DNA of 64,000 nt from Hydrogenophaga taeniospiralis (GCF_020510445.1 NZ_JAHBAG010000001.1:3882501-3946500); one strand, 5' to 3'. Counted from the stretch's first letter, positions 18,664-27,382 are shown. Made by a program: numbers and translations. Notes: generated from the sequence alone by a model not told the origin.

Positions 18664-20234
18664 CAGAACTCCACAAACACGTGGGGCAGCTGCTCCGCGC
18701 TGCCGATGCTGTAGCCGCTGGCGCGCGCGCTGGCCTGGCGCGCGAATTCGAGGTCGGCGGCGTAGCTGGCGTACACGCGGTAGAGCACCTCGCCCGCGAC
18801 CACCGGCTCGCCCAGCTTGCGCAGCAGGTCCACGCCCGCGCCCTGCACCTTGGGCGCGCCGGCCAGCCGTGCGATGAGCGCGATCTGCAGGTTGTCGATG
18901 CCCGCCACCAGGCCCGACTCGGGCGCCACCACGTCCAGCGTGAGCACTCCCAGCGGGGGGTGGTGGTGATCGAACCCGTGCGAGCCCTGGGCCTCGATGA
19001 TGGCGCGCATCTGCGCCAGCGCGCGGCCCGAGTCGAGGATGTCCCGCGCGATGCGAAAGCCGTCGCCACCGCGCACGTCGGGGCTGCATTCGATGATGCG
19101 GCCCGCCAGCCGCAGCGACTTCTGCCGCAGGTCGTTCGGGGCCTGCGGGTCGTTTTCCAGCACCTGCATCACATCGCGCGCCTCCAGCACCGGTCCCACG
19201 CCACGGCCCACGGGCTGCCGGCCGTCGGTGATCACCACGTCCAGCGAGAGGTGCAGGCGCTGCGCCACATACTCGAACAGGCGGCGCAGGCGCTGCGCCT
19301 CGGGCATGGAGCGCACCTTGGCCGTGGGGCCGATGGGAATGTCGAGCACCAGGTGGGTAGCGCCGGCGGCGATCTTCTTTGACAGGATGGAGGCCACCAT
19401 CTGCCCCGGCGAGTCGATGGACAGCGGCCGCTCGACCGAGATCAGCACGTCGTCGGCTGGCGAGAGGTGGGCCGTGCCGCCCCAGGCCAGGCAGCCTTTG
19501 TGCGCGCGCACGATCTCGGTGAGGCGGTCGAACGGCAACTGCACATTGGCCAGCACTTCCATGGTGTCGGCCGTGCCCGCGGGCGAGGTGATGGCGCGCG
19601 ACGAGGTCTTGGGGAACACCAGGCCGTAGGCCGCGACGATGGGCACCACCAGCATGGAGGTGCGGTTGCCCGGGATGCCGCCGATGCAGTGCTTGTCCAC
19701 CACCAGCGGCTCGTGCCAGTCGAGCCGGCGGCCCGCGGCCACCATGGCTTCGGAGAGGAAGTACACCTCCTCGCGGTCGAGCTCGCTGCGGTTGCTGGCG
19801 ACCACGAAGGCGGTCAGTTCGATCTTGGAGTAGCGCAGCTCGGCGATGTCGCGCACGATGGCGTGAAAGTCGTCTCGGCCCAGGCGCTCGCCGTTGATCT
19901 TGCGAAACAGCGCGGGAATGGACTCGGGCGGCTCGGCCTGCGAGACCGAAGCCGGGTGGCCGTCGAGCACTTCGAGCTGCCTGAAGGCGTCTTCCGATAC
20001 GCCCAGCTGGTGGCGCCCGACGATGCTGGCGTCGTCCACCACGTTGAGCGTGGCCAGGATGCGTTTGCCGTTGGCGCGCACCTCCACCTTGGACAGGGCC
20101 TGGAAACCCTCGGCCCGGTAGACCGCGCAATCGCGGTGCAGGTAGGCCACGTTCTCGTGGTAGGTGTCGATGGCCACGCGGCGCAGCACGAGGCTGCCAC
20201 GGCAGGGGGTGTCTTGTTCCGGTTGGGCGCTCAT
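18663..20234 (-). CDS. Archaeal-type AMP/thymidine phosphorylase
   Basis: A 523-residue pyrimidine/AMP phosphorylase. Besides the thymidine-phosphorylase fold it has the extra N-terminal domain of about 85 residues ([19 protein letters not shown] then [12 protein letters not shown]) seen in archaeal AMP phosphorylases. It also has their core motifs [15 protein letters not shown] and [19 protein letters not shown]. Archaeal enzymes split nucleoside monophosphates with phosphate into ribose 1,5-bisphosphate and base. The standard bacterial DeoA is about 440 residues and lacks this domain. The start was set at MSAQPEQ. It is the first gene of a long same-strand run and overlaps the PRPP-synthetase-like gene. 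Confidence 0.82.
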   Translation of the reverse strand: MSAQPEQDTPCRGSLVLRRVAIDTYHENVAYLHRDCAVYRAEGFQALSKVEVRANGKRILATLNVVDDASIVGRHQLGVSEDAFRQLEVLDGHPASVSQAEPPESIPALFRKINGERLGRDDFHAIVRDIAELRYSKIELTAFVVASNRSELDREEVYFLSEAMVAAGRRLDWHEPLVVDKHCIGGIPGNRTSMLVVPIVAAYGLVFPKTSSRAITSPAGTADTMEVLANVQLPFDRLTEIVRAHKGCLAWGGTAHLSPADDVLISVERPLSIDSPGQMVASILSKKIAAGATHLVLDIPIGPTAKVRSMPEAQRLRRLFEYVAQRLHLSLDVVITDGRQPVGRGVGPVLEARDVMQVLENDPQAPNDLRQKSLRLAGRIIECSPDVRGGDGFRIARDILDSGRALAQMRAIIEAQGSHGFDHHHPPLGVLTLDVVAPESGLVAGIDNLQIALIARLAGAPKVQGAGVDLLRKLGEPVVAGEVLYRVYASYAADLEFARQASARASGYSIGSAEQLPHVFVEF

Positions 20235-20352
20235 GTCGGCACGATACACCCCCGAAAGACCCGGGCTTCGGTTTTCACAGCTCCGCAGCACCCCCCCGAG
20301 GCATGAAACGTGCCCTGGGACCACCTCCCTCTCCGGCGCGACATGTCTTCCC

Positions 20353-20438
20353 CCCAGGATGCGGTGGAACCGGCTTCGCCGGGCCACTCGCATCGCCCCC
20401 TGGGGGTGACGGCCCGCAGGGCCGGCGCAGGGGGGCCC
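20353..20438. repeat. GC-rich intergenic repeat, copy 4
   Basis: GCGGTGGAACCGGCTTCGCC hairpin, then CCCCCTGGGGGTGACG and a GCCCGCAGGGCCGGCGC tail. It lies between the phosphorylase start and the end of the GntR gene, within a 209-base gap; the phosphorylase promoter should be to its left. Confidence 0.75.
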
Positions 20439-20443
20439 CGTCC

Positions 20444-21163
20444 TCAGCCCACGACCAGCCGCATCCCGGGCATGAAGCGCTCGGACTCGGCGCGCCGCTC
20501 CAGCGCCAGCCGCATGTTCATCTGCGCCACCTCGGTGTGCTCCACCGCGAGGGCCTGTGCACGCGCGCCCTCGCCGCGCTGCAGCGCATCACACAGCATG
20601 TGGTGCTGGCGGTGGGCGTAGAGCATCCAGTCGCGGTCCAGCGCCACCGTGCCCTGCATGGGCAGCATGGCCGAGGCGGGGGCGAACGGCAGCTTGTCGT
20701 TGAGCGCCACGGCGCGCTGCAGCGCCCGGTTGCCGCAGGCCTCCAGGATCAGCGCGTGGAAGCGGTCGTTCATGGCCGCGTAGGCGGCGTAGCTCTCCAT
20801 CGTCAGCGGCTGGGCCTGGAGCAGGCGATCGCCCTCGTCCAGGCAGGCCTGCAAACCGCCCTGCAGCTGGCGCGAGACCCCGTGTTCGGCCACCAGGCGC
20901 GCCGCCATGCCTTCCAGATGGCCCCGCACCGCGATCGCGTCGGTCACCTCCTGGGCGGTGAACTGGCGCACCAGGTATTTGCCGGTGTCGTTGGCCTCGA
21001 CCAGCCCCTCCTGCTCCAGCGTGACCAGCGCGGCGCGCACCGGCGTGCGCGAGGCCCCCAGCCGCTCGGCCAGTTGCTGCTCGGCCAGCCGCTGGCCGGG
21101 CGCGAACTCGCCGCTCAGGATCAGGTCGCGCAGTTGCATCAAAACGGTTTCTTGCAGGCTCAT
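20444..21163 (-). CDS. GntR-family transcriptional regulator (FCD type)
   Basis: A 239-residue regulator. The N-terminal winged helix has [23 protein letters not shown] (start near residue 25) with the recognition helix S-R-T-P-V-R. The C-terminal FCD ligand domain has conserved D/H metal residues, including A-M-N-D-R-F-H and H-R-Q-H-H. FadR/FCD regulators usually repress catabolic genes and release DNA on binding a small acid. It is divergent from the Rieske oxygenase gene with a 78-base gap that contains a palindrome, so it probably controls that operon and itself. Confidence 0.88.
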   Translation of the reverse strand: MSLQETVLMQLRDLILSGEFAPGQRLAEQQLAERLGASRTPVRAALVTLEQEGLVEANDTGKYLVRQFTAQEVTDAIAVRGHLEGMAARLVAEHGVSRQLQGGLQACLDEGDRLLQAQPLTMESYAAYAAMNDRFHALILEACGNRALQRAVALNDKLPFAPASAMLPMQGTVALDRDWMLYAHRQHHMLCDALQRGEGARAQALAVEHTEVAQMNMRLALERRAESERFMPGMRLVVG

Positions 21164-21188
21164 GCCGCAAACTGTACACTGAATTAAT

Positions 21189-21206
21189 AAAATGGGATAC
21201 CGTTTT
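21189..21206. promoter_or_regulatory. Candidate GntR operator
   Basis: AAAATGGGATACCGTTTT is an imperfect palindrome (14 of 18 positions symmetric) centred on a GATA core flanked by TGG/CCG, in the gap between the divergent GntR and oxygenase genes. FCD-type GntR sites are commonly of the TGG-TATACCA kind. Assignment is by position and symmetry. Confidence 0.5.
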
Positions 21207-21241
21207 ACCATCACCCACTCGCCCGCCCACAGGAGACCCGC

Positions 21242-22627
21242 ATGAAAGCCGAACTGAACCAGCGCATCACCCAGGTCGGGCCGGGCACACCGGGCGGTGA
21301 GCTGCTGCGCCGCTACTGGCAGCCGGTGGCCCTGCTCGACGAGTTCAACCCCGCGCTGGACCCGGCGATGGGCGTGCGCCCGGTGAAGGCGGTGCGGGTG
21401 CTGGGGCAGGACTTCGTGCTGTTCAGGAACGCACAAGGCGCCTTCGGTTTGCTCGACCGCGACTGCCCGCACCGCGGTGCCGACCTGGCCTTTGGCCGCA
21501 ACGAGGGCGACGGCCTGCGCTGCCCCTTCCACGGCTGGAAGTTCGACGTGTCAGGTCAGTGCACCGAGACCCCGGCCGAGCCCGCCGGCAGCACGCTGTG
21601 CACCCGCATCCAGCAACGCAGCTACCCGCTGGTGGAAAAAGCGGGCGCGCTGTTCGGCTGGTTCGGCCCCGAGGGCAGCACGCCACCGCCCTTCCCCGCG
21701 CTGGACTGCTTCGAGGCGCCCGCCACGCACAGCTTCGTGTTCAAGGGCCTGTGGCACTGCAACTGGCTGCAGGCGTTCGAGGTCGGCATCGACCCGGCGC
21801 ACGCCTCGTACCTGCACCGCTTCTTCAACGACGCTTCGCTCGAAGACAGCTACGGCAAGCAGTTCCGCGGCGCCAGCGTGGGCGAGGTGGGCGGCGAGCG
21901 CTGGCCCATGACCAAGGTGATGCGCGAATTCGGCCAGCCACAGATCAGCTTCACGCAGCAGCCCTACGGCATCCAGCTGACCGCCCTGCGCCCCATGACC
22001 GAGGCGCTCACCCACGTGCGCATCACCAACGCGGTGTTCCCGCAGACCTTCGTGATCCCGCTGTCCGAAACCATGACGATCACGCAGATGCACGTGCCGG
22101 TGGACGACACGCACAACTACTGGTTCGCCTTCTTCACCAGCTTCGCCGATCCCGTGGACAAGAACACCATGCGCAACCAGCGCCTGGACGCCGTCACCCT
22201 GCCCGACTACATCCCGAAGTCCGGCCGCCACAACCACTGGGGGTTCAACGCCGAAGAGCAGCGGAGCCGCACCTACCTCGGCATGGGCGAAGACGACATC
22301 AACGTGCACGACCAGTGGGCCTGCGAGAGCATGGGTGCGATCCAGGACCGCACGCGCGAACACCTGGGTACAACAGACAAGGTGATCATGGCGAACCGGC
22401 GCATGTTGTTGCAGGCCATGGACACCGTGGCCGCAGGGGGCACACCGCCCGGCATCGCCGACCCGGCACAACACGCCAGCATCCACGGCCCCGACACGGT
22501 GGACGGCATCGCCCCCGCCGAGGGCTGGCAGGCCTGGTGGCAAGACGCCGTGCGCGCCAAGCGCGCGGGCGCGCCCTGGCAGAACGCCGCCGCGCAGCCC
22601 GCCACCGAAACGGCCGGCGCGAAATGA
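21242..22627 (+). CDS. Rieske ring-hydroxylating oxygenase, large subunit
   Basis: A 461-residue Rieske non-haem iron oxygenase of the phthalate-oxygenase type. The Rieske cluster ligands are Cys75-His77 (DCPHRG) and Cys94-His97 (CPFHGW), with the expected 16-residue gap. The mononuclear iron site is D184-P-A-H187-x4-H192. The C-terminal 40 residues are Ala-rich. AGGAGACC precedes the ATG. The next genes are a glutamine-synthetase-like protein (overlapping as ATGA) and a [2Fe-2S] ferredoxin, with no reductase or small subunit. This order equals the sadA-sadB-sadD set of 4-aminobenzenesulfonate 3,4-dioxygenase described in Hydrogenophaga; an aromatic amine or related substrate is inferred from that. 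Confidence 0.85.
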   Translation: MKAELNQRITQVGPGTPGGELLRRYWQPVALLDEFNPALDPAMGVRPVKAVRVLGQDFVLFRNAQGAFGLLDRDCPHRGADLAFGRNEGDGLRCPFHGWKFDVSGQCTETPAEPAGSTLCTRIQQRSYPLVEKAGALFGWFGPEGSTPPPFPALDCFEAPATHSFVFKGLWHCNWLQAFEVGIDPAHASYLHRFFNDASLEDSYGKQFRGASVGEVGGERWPMTKVMREFGQPQISFTQQPYGIQLTALRPMTEALTHVRITNAVFPQTFVIPLSETMTITQMHVPVDDTHNYWFAFFTSFADPVDKNTMRNQRLDAVTLPDYIPKSGRHNHWGFNAEEQRSRTYLGMGEDDINVHDQWACESMGAIQDRTREHLGTTDKVIMANRRMLLQAMDTVAAGGTPPGIADPAQHASIHGPDTVDGIAPAEGWQAWWQDAVRAKRAGAPWQNAAAQPATETAGAK

Positions 22628-24102
22628 GCCCTTTCGCCCAACGCTGCGGCATCCACGACGCGGCCCGCGAAGCCGCCTGCCTGCAGACCGCCCAGCTCAT
22701 CGAAGCCAGCGGCGTCCAGCGCGTGCGCCTGGGCTGGTGCGACGCCCACGGCATGCTGCGCGGCAAGACGCTGATGGCGCACGCCGCGATCAAGGCTTTG
22801 CGCGACGGCGTGGGCATGGTCGGTACGCTGATGCTCAAGGACACGGCCGACCGCACCGCGTGGAAGGTGTTCGAGGCCGGTGGCGCGGACGACCTGCCCG
22901 GGTTTGCCGGCGCGGCCAACCTGATGCTGCTGCCCGACCCGGCCAGCTTCACCCCCCTGCCCTGGCAGGCCCACACCGGCTGGCTGCGCTGCCAGCCCTG
23001 GTTTGCCGACGGCACACCCGTGCCGCTGGACACGCGGCGCGTGCTGCAGCGGGCGCTGGCGCGGCTGGCCCAGGCGGGCTATGGGCTCAAGACCGGGCTC
23101 GAAGTGGAATTCCACATCTACCGCATCACCGACACCGCGCCCCAGCTCGACCCCGAGCTCGCCGCCTGGCCCGGCCTGCCGCCGCAGGTGGAGATGATCC
23201 ACCCCGGCTACAACCTGCAGGCCGAGGCCCTGATCGACCTGGCCGACGAGCCGCTGGCCATCGTCATGCGCACCGCGCAGGCGCTGGGCCTGCCGCTGCA
23301 GTCGCTGGAAATCGAGCTCGGCCCGAGCCAGGTCGAAGCCGTGTTCGACGCCACCGACGCCCTCACCGCGGCCGACCAGATGGTGCTGTTTCGCAACGGC
23401 GTGCGCCAGGCGCTGCGCCGCGCGGGCTACCACGCCACCTTCATGTGCCGCCCGCCGTTTCCGAACATCATGTCCAGCGGCTGGCACCTGCACCAGTCGC
23501 TGGTGGACCTGAAAACCGGGGCCAACGCCTGCGTGCGCGAAGCGCCCGCAGCGGGCAGCAGCCGCGCCGACGCGCGCCACACGCTGTCGGACGCCGGCAC
23601 CCACTGGCTCGCCGGCCTGCTGGCCCACGCCCCCGGCATGACGGCGCTGTGCACGCCCACCATCAACGGCTTTGCCCGCTTCCGCCCCAACGCGCTGGCA
23701 CCTCAGAGCGTGATCTGGGGCCAGGACAACCGCGGCGCCATGCTGCGCGTGGTGGGGGCGGCGGGCGACAGCGCCACCCGCATCGAAAACCGCATCGGCG
23801 AACCGGCGGCCAACCCCTACCTCTACATCGCCGCGCAGATCCACGCCGGGCTCGACGGCCTGGAGCGCGGCCTCACGCCCCCGCCCGCCTGCGAAACCCC
23901 CTACGCCGACGGTTTCGAGAAAATCCCCGGCACACTGGGCGATGCGCTGGACGCCCTGCGCGACGACGCCGCACTCAGCCAGGGCCTGGGCCCCGACGTC
24001 GTGCGCTACTTCCGCCGCATCAAGCGCAGCGAAATCGACCGCCACGCCCAGGCCGACGACAAGGCCGATTTCGAACGGCGCGAATACTTCAGCCGCATCT
24101 GA
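22624..24102 (+). CDS. Glutamine-synthetase-like protein (gamma-glutamylamide synthetase type)
   Basis: A 492-residue member of the glutamine synthetase family. Catalytic-type motifs: LEVEFHIY (metal Glu residues), MSSGWHLHQSL (equivalent of G-x-x-H-x-H-x-S), NGFARFRPN, and ENRIGEPAANPYLYIA. It is not the housekeeping GlnA. GS-like partners of aromatic-amine dioxygenases (AtdA1 and TdnQ for aniline, SadB for 4-aminobenzenesulfonate) activate the amine as a gamma-glutamyl amide before dioxygenation. The start overlaps the oxygenase stop by ATGA, so the two proteins are made together. The substrate is not known. Confidence 0.85.
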   Translation: MSPFAQRCGIHDAAREAACLQTAQLIEASGVQRVRLGWCDAHGMLRGKTLMAHAAIKALRDGVGMVGTLMLKDTADRTAWKVFEAGGADDLPGFAGAANLMLLPDPASFTPLPWQAHTGWLRCQPWFADGTPVPLDTRRVLQRALARLAQAGYGLKTGLEVEFHIYRITDTAPQLDPELAAWPGLPPQVEMIHPGYNLQAEALIDLADEPLAIVMRTAQALGLPLQSLEIELGPSQVEAVFDATDALTAADQMVLFRNGVRQALRRAGYHATFMCRPPFPNIMSSGWHLHQSLVDLKTGANACVREAPAAGSSRADARHTLSDAGTHWLAGLLAHAPGMTALCTPTINGFARFRPNALAPQSVIWGQDNRGAMLRVVGAAGDSATRIENRIGEPAANPYLYIAAQIHAGLDGLERGLTPPPACETPYADGFEKIPGTLGDALDALRDDAALSQGLGPDVVRYFRRIKRSEIDRHAQADDKADFERREYFSRI

Positions 24103-24116
24103 ACCCTTCCACCACC

Positions 24117-24440
24117 ATGATCCACATCCGATTCATCGCCGCCGACCAGTCGGTACAAGACATCCAGGCCGAACCCGGCCAGAGCCTCATGAAGGCCGCC
24201 GTAGACGCCAACGTGCGCGGCATCGAAGCCGACTGCGGCGGCACCCTGACCTGCGCCACCTGCCACGTCATGGTCAACGCGCCCTGGATTCACCAGCTGC
24301 CGCCCCCAGTGGCCGACGAGGGCGACATGCTGGACTTCGCCGCCTGCCCGGCCCAGCCCGACAGCCGCCTGAGCTGCCAGATCGTGCTCACGCCCGAGCT
24401 CGACGGCCTGGTGGTGCGGTTGCCGGAAAGGCAGCATTAG
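24117..24440 (+). CDS. [2Fe-2S] ferredoxin, adrenodoxin type
   Basis: A 107-residue ferredoxin with ligands in DCGGTLTCATCHV (C-x5-C-x2-C, near residues 40-49) and a fourth Cys in LSCQI near residue 86. This C-x5-C-x2-C spacing is that of adrenodoxin/putidaredoxin-like proteins. It would pass electrons to the Rieske oxygenase. The gap to the previous stop is 14 bases. No ferredoxin reductase is encoded in the window, so the reductase must be supplied from elsewhere. Confidence 0.9.
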   Translation: MIHIRFIAADQSVQDIQAEPGQSLMKAAVDANVRGIEADCGGTLTCATCHVMVNAPWIHQLPPPVADEGDMLDFAACPAQPDSRLSCQIVLTPELDGLVVRLPERQH

Positions 24441-24521
24441 GCTCCCCCCGCGCCGCCTGCGGCGTCACCCCCCAGGGGGCGATGCCTGCGGCCTGGCGGA
24501 GCCAGTTCCGCGGCATCCTGG
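24441..24521. repeat. GC-rich intergenic repeat, copy 5, inverted
   Basis: Reverse-oriented copy: CCCCGCGCCGCCTGCGGCG, TCACCCCCCAGGGGG, then GGCGGAGCCAGTTCCGCGG. It begins immediately after the ferredoxin stop and probably marks the end of that operon. Confidence 0.75.
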
Positions 24522-24591
24522 GCGCGGGCACGTGCGCCGGAGGCACACTGTGCTGCTGCGAGTCTTCCTTAACCACCCTTCCATCCCCCTT

Positions 24592-25290
24592 ATGACCTCC
24601 TACACATTCACCCCGCCCCCCGTCGTGTCCGTGCCTGTGGTCGGCCGTGCCGAGCGCTTTCCGGTCCACCGCATCTACTGCGTGGGCCGCAATTACGAAG
24701 AACACGCCAAAGAGATGGGCTTCACCGGCCGCGAGCCGCCGTTCTTCTTTCTCAAGCCGGCCGACGCGATCGTGGTCGCCGAGCCGGGCCAGGTGGCCAC
24801 CATCCCTTATCCCAGCCTCACGGCCAACCTGCACCACGAGATTGAACTGGTCGTGGCGATCGGCCGGGGCGGGCGCGGCATCAAGGCCGAAGACGCCGCC
24901 AGCCACATCTACGGCTACGCGGTCGGCCTGGACATGACGCGCCGCGACCTGCAGACCGAGATGAAGAAGCAGGGCCGGCCCTGGTGCATCGGCAAGGGCT
25001 ACGACCAGTCGGCCCCCATCGGCCCGATCAACCCCGCGGCAGACGCGGGCGACATCCACCACGCGGCCATCTGGCTGCAGGTCAACGGCAGCGACCGCCA
25101 GCGCAGCGCGGTCAGCCAACTCATCTGGAACGTGGCCGAAACCATCGAGCACCTCTCCAACGCCTGGGAGCTGCAGGCCGGTGACCTGATCTACACCGGC
25201 ACCCCCGCGGGCGTGGGCGCGGTGGTGCGCGGCGACACCATGAGCGGCGGCATCGACGGATTGAGCGGCATCACCGTCCAGGTGGCCTGA
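24592..25290 (+). CDS. FAH-family hydrolase, fumarylpyruvate-hydrolase-like
   Basis: A 232-residue fumarylacetoacetate-hydrolase-family protein. YCVGRNYEEHAKEMG near residues 29-43 and PPFFFLKPADA are the typical opening of fumarylpyruvate hydrolases of the gentisate pathway. HHEIELVVAIG holds the metal-binding Glu residues, and LDMTRRDLQ and KGYDQSAP follow. It would cleave an acylpyruvate such as fumarylpyruvate. I start at the ATG at 24592; an earlier in-frame start is part of the repeat tail. It lies 151 bases after the ferredoxin gene, across a repeat element, so it may be a separate unit. Confidence 0.85.
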   Translation: MTSYTFTPPPVVSVPVVGRAERFPVHRIYCVGRNYEEHAKEMGFTGREPPFFFLKPADAIVVAEPGQVATIPYPSLTANLHHEIELVVAIGRGGRGIKAEDAASHIYGYAVGLDMTRRDLQTEMKKQGRPWCIGKGYDQSAPIGPINPAADAGDIHHAAIWLQVNGSDRQRSAVSQLIWNVAETIEHLSNAWELQAGDLIYTGTPAGVGAVVRGDTMSGGIDGLSGITVQVA

Positions 25291-25310
25291 ACCCGGCCCG
25301 CCAGCCCCGG

Positions 25311-25339
25311 GTTTACCCCCGGGGGCTCCTTCCTATAAT
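25311..25339 (+). promoter_or_regulatory. Candidate promoter for the TRAP binding protein gene
   Basis: TATAAT at 25334-25339 with GTTTAC at 25311-25316, a 17-base spacer. The -10 is perfect and the -35 weak. It lies in the 205-base gap before the dctP-like gene, in a locally AT-rich stretch. Confidence 0.5.
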
Positions 25340-25495
25340 TCCGCAGGGGTGAATTGGTTTTACAAAAATAAATCACGCAAACCACGCCCGCGATCCCGTT
25401 TGCGGGTTTGACCCCTGCCCGACGCGGTGCGAAACCCTTACCGTTGTCGGGTCTTGCCTTCCCTCATTTTTCGACCGACCCCAGGAGACCTCCCC

Positions 25496-26548
25496 ATGAT
25501 CCAGCGCAGAACCCTGCTTCAATCCGGCGCCGCCGTGGCCTTTGGCGCGCCCGCCCTCGTCGGCTTTGCCCAGCAGACCGTCACCCTCAAGTTCCACACC
25601 TTCATGTCGCCGCAGTCCAACGTGTGGCTCAACATGCACAAGGCCTGGATGGACAAGGTCACCAAGGACTCCGACGGCCGCATCAAGTTCGAGGCCTATC
25701 CCGCCATGCAGCTGGGTGGCTCGCCGGTGCAGCTCTACGACCAGGCCAAAGACGGCGTGGTCGACATCGTCTGGACCCTGCCGGGCAACACCCCGGGCCG
25801 CTTCCCGCGCATCGAGGTGTTCGAGCTGCCGTTCATGATGAACAACGCCGAAGCCACCTCCAAGGCCTACTGGGAATACGTGCAGACCGTCGCCAAGGAC
25901 GAGTTCAAGGAAGTGCAGCCGATCGCCCTGCAGGTGCATGGCCCGGGCATGTTCCACATGCGCAACAAGCAGGTCAAGACCGCCGAAGACCTCAAGGGCT
26001 CCAAGGTGCGCGGCCCGACCCGCCAGATCACCAAGATGCTCGGCTACCTGGGCGCCACGCCCGTGGGCATGCCGCTGCCGCAGATCCCCGACGCGCTCTC
26101 CAAGGGCGTGATCGACGGCTGCGTGATCCCCTGGGAAGTGGTGCCTGCGGTGAAGGTCCAGGAACTGGCCAAGTTCCACAGCGAGTTCGACCCCTCGGGC
26201 GGCGCGCTCTACACCACCACCTTCATCCTGGCGATGAACAAGGCCAAGTACTTCTCGCTGCCGCCCGACCTCAAGGCCGTCATCGACAAGAACTCGGGCC
26301 TGGAAACCTCGGCCTGGCTGGGCAAGGTGCAGCAAAGCGGCGACAAGCCGGGCCGCGAGTCCGCCGTGAAACTCGGCAACACGATCCACACCATCCCCGC
26401 GGCCGAGGCGCAGGAATTCAAGCGCAAGGCCCGCCTGGTGGAGGTGGAGTGGGTGCAGGACATGGACAAGCGCGGCTTCAACGGCAAGCAGCTGCTCGAC
26501 ACCGCCAAGGCCCTGATCGAAAAGCACGGCAAGACCACCAAAGGCTGA
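25496..26548 (+). CDS. TRAP transporter substrate-binding protein, DctP family
   Basis: A 350-residue periplasmic binding protein. The N-terminus MIQRRTLLQSGAAVAFGAPA is Tat-like (R-R with hydrophobic stretch), then mature TVTLKFHTFMSPQSNVW. The DctP core includes AEDLKGSKVRGPTR (the conserved Arg that binds the carboxylate) and D-G-C-V-I-P-W-E-V. It would bind an organic acid. The membrane parts DctQ and DctM are not next to it, so it is an orphan that must pair with membrane proteins elsewhere. AGGAG precedes the ATG and a terminator follows. Confidence 0.88.
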   Translation: MIQRRTLLQSGAAVAFGAPALVGFAQQTVTLKFHTFMSPQSNVWLNMHKAWMDKVTKDSDGRIKFEAYPAMQLGGSPVQLYDQAKDGVVDIVWTLPGNTPGRFPRIEVFELPFMMNNAEATSKAYWEYVQTVAKDEFKEVQPIALQVHGPGMFHMRNKQVKTAEDLKGSKVRGPTRQITKMLGYLGATPVGMPLPQIPDALSKGVIDGCVIPWEVVPAVKVQELAKFHSEFDPSGGALYTTTFILAMNKAKYFSLPPDLKAVIDKNSGLETSAWLGKVQQSGDKPGRESAVKLGNTIHTIPAAEAQEFKRKARLVEVEWVQDMDKRGFNGKQLLDTAKALIEKHGKTTKG

Positions 26549-26586
26549 GCGCCACCCGCGCCGGGGCCCGCGCCCCACGCGTCTTG

Positions 26587-26612
26587 AAGGGCTCCGCAAG
26601 GGGCCCTTTTTC
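26587..26612 (+). terminator. Intrinsic terminator after the TRAP binding protein gene
   Basis: AAGGGCTCC, loop GCAA, GGGGCCCTT, then a T-run. Eight of nine stem pairs are Watson-Crick. It lies 38 bases after the stop. Confidence 0.75.
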
Positions 26613-26634
26613 ATTTCCCCCTACACTTTGCGGC

Positions 26635-27189
26635 ATGCACCGCAGCCCCATCCAGCACTGCAGACAATGCGGCGCCGCCGTCAGCTACCGCATCCCCGAC
26701 GACGGCGACACCAAGCCCCGCGCGGTCTGCCCCGCCTGCCACACCATCCACTACGAAAACCCGCTCAACGTGGTCGGCACCGTGCCCGTGTGGGGCGAGA
26801 CCGGCGAATACGTGCTGCTCTGCCTGCGCAACATCGAACCCCGCCGGGGCAAGTGGACGCTGCCCGCGGGCTTCATGGAACTGGGCGAAACCACCGCGCA
26901 GGGCGCGGCCCGCGAGACCGACGAAGAAGCCGGCGCGCAGTTCGAGATGGGCGAGATCTTCACCCTCATGAACGTCGCGCGGGTGGGTCAGGTCCACATG
27001 TACTACCGCGCGCGCCTGCTCAGCACGCAGTTCAACCCCGGCACCGAAACCATCGAAGCCCGGCTGTTCACCGAAGACCAGATTCCCTGGGACGAGATCG
27101 CCTTTCGCACCGTCAAGGAAACGCTGGAACACTATTTCGCCGACCGGCGCGCGGGCCGTTTCGGTTTTCACGCCTTCGACATCGCCTGA
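26635..27189 (+). CDS. Zinc-ribbon NUDIX hydrolase
   Basis: A 184-residue NUDIX protein. The N-terminal zinc ribbon has CRQC near residue 9 and CPAC near residue 33. The NUDIX box G-F-M-E-L-G-E, then a gap, RETDEEAG, is at about residues 80-102 and carries the Mg-binding Glu residues. The combination of a zinc ribbon with NUDIX resembles NudC-like or ADP-ribose pyrophosphatase relatives. Substrate unknown. It starts at the first ATG after the terminator and is the last + gene before the convergent box operon. Confidence 0.85.
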   Translation: MHRSPIQHCRQCGAAVSYRIPDDGDTKPRAVCPACHTIHYENPLNVVGTVPVWGETGEYVLLCLRNIEPRRGKWTLPAGFMELGETTAQGAARETDEEAGAQFEMGEIFTLMNVARVGQVHMYYRARLLSTQFNPGTETIEARLFTEDQIPWDEIAFRTVKETLEHYFADRRAGRFGFHAFDIA

Positions 27190-27250
27190 GCGCAGCGGCT
27201 GAGCCCATGGCGTTCGCACCGATGGGCTTGACCGGTCGCGCCCCGCAGGC

Positions 27251-27382
27251 ATGACAGCCCTCGAAGCCCAGATTGGCTGGCGCGGCGCCTGCCTGGCCTG
27301 GGCCGGGCTGCACCTGCTGGTGGGCCTGCCACTCAACCTGGCGCTGCCCCGCGCCGCGGCCCTGGACTTCAGACCCGTTCGA
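27251..27382 (+). pseudogene. Fragment of an MFS transporter
   Basis: A 43-codon frame reads EAQIGWRGACLAWAGLHLLV then GLPLNLALPRA, which by eye matches the internal G-W-R-...-L-A-W-A-x-L-H-x-L-V-x-L-P-L-N segment of many major-facilitator transporters. Nothing before or after it in this frame continues the family, and its end overlaps the 3' end of the convergent thiolase gene. I read it as the relic of a deleted transporter gene. The match is from memory of the family only. Confidence 0.4.

Noticed and set aside
21559..22620. Upstream extension of the glutamine-synthetase-like frame through the oxygenase gene
   Set aside because: The extension is an out-of-frame read of the Rieske gene; the ATG at 22624 overlaps the oxygenase stop and starts the family similarity.
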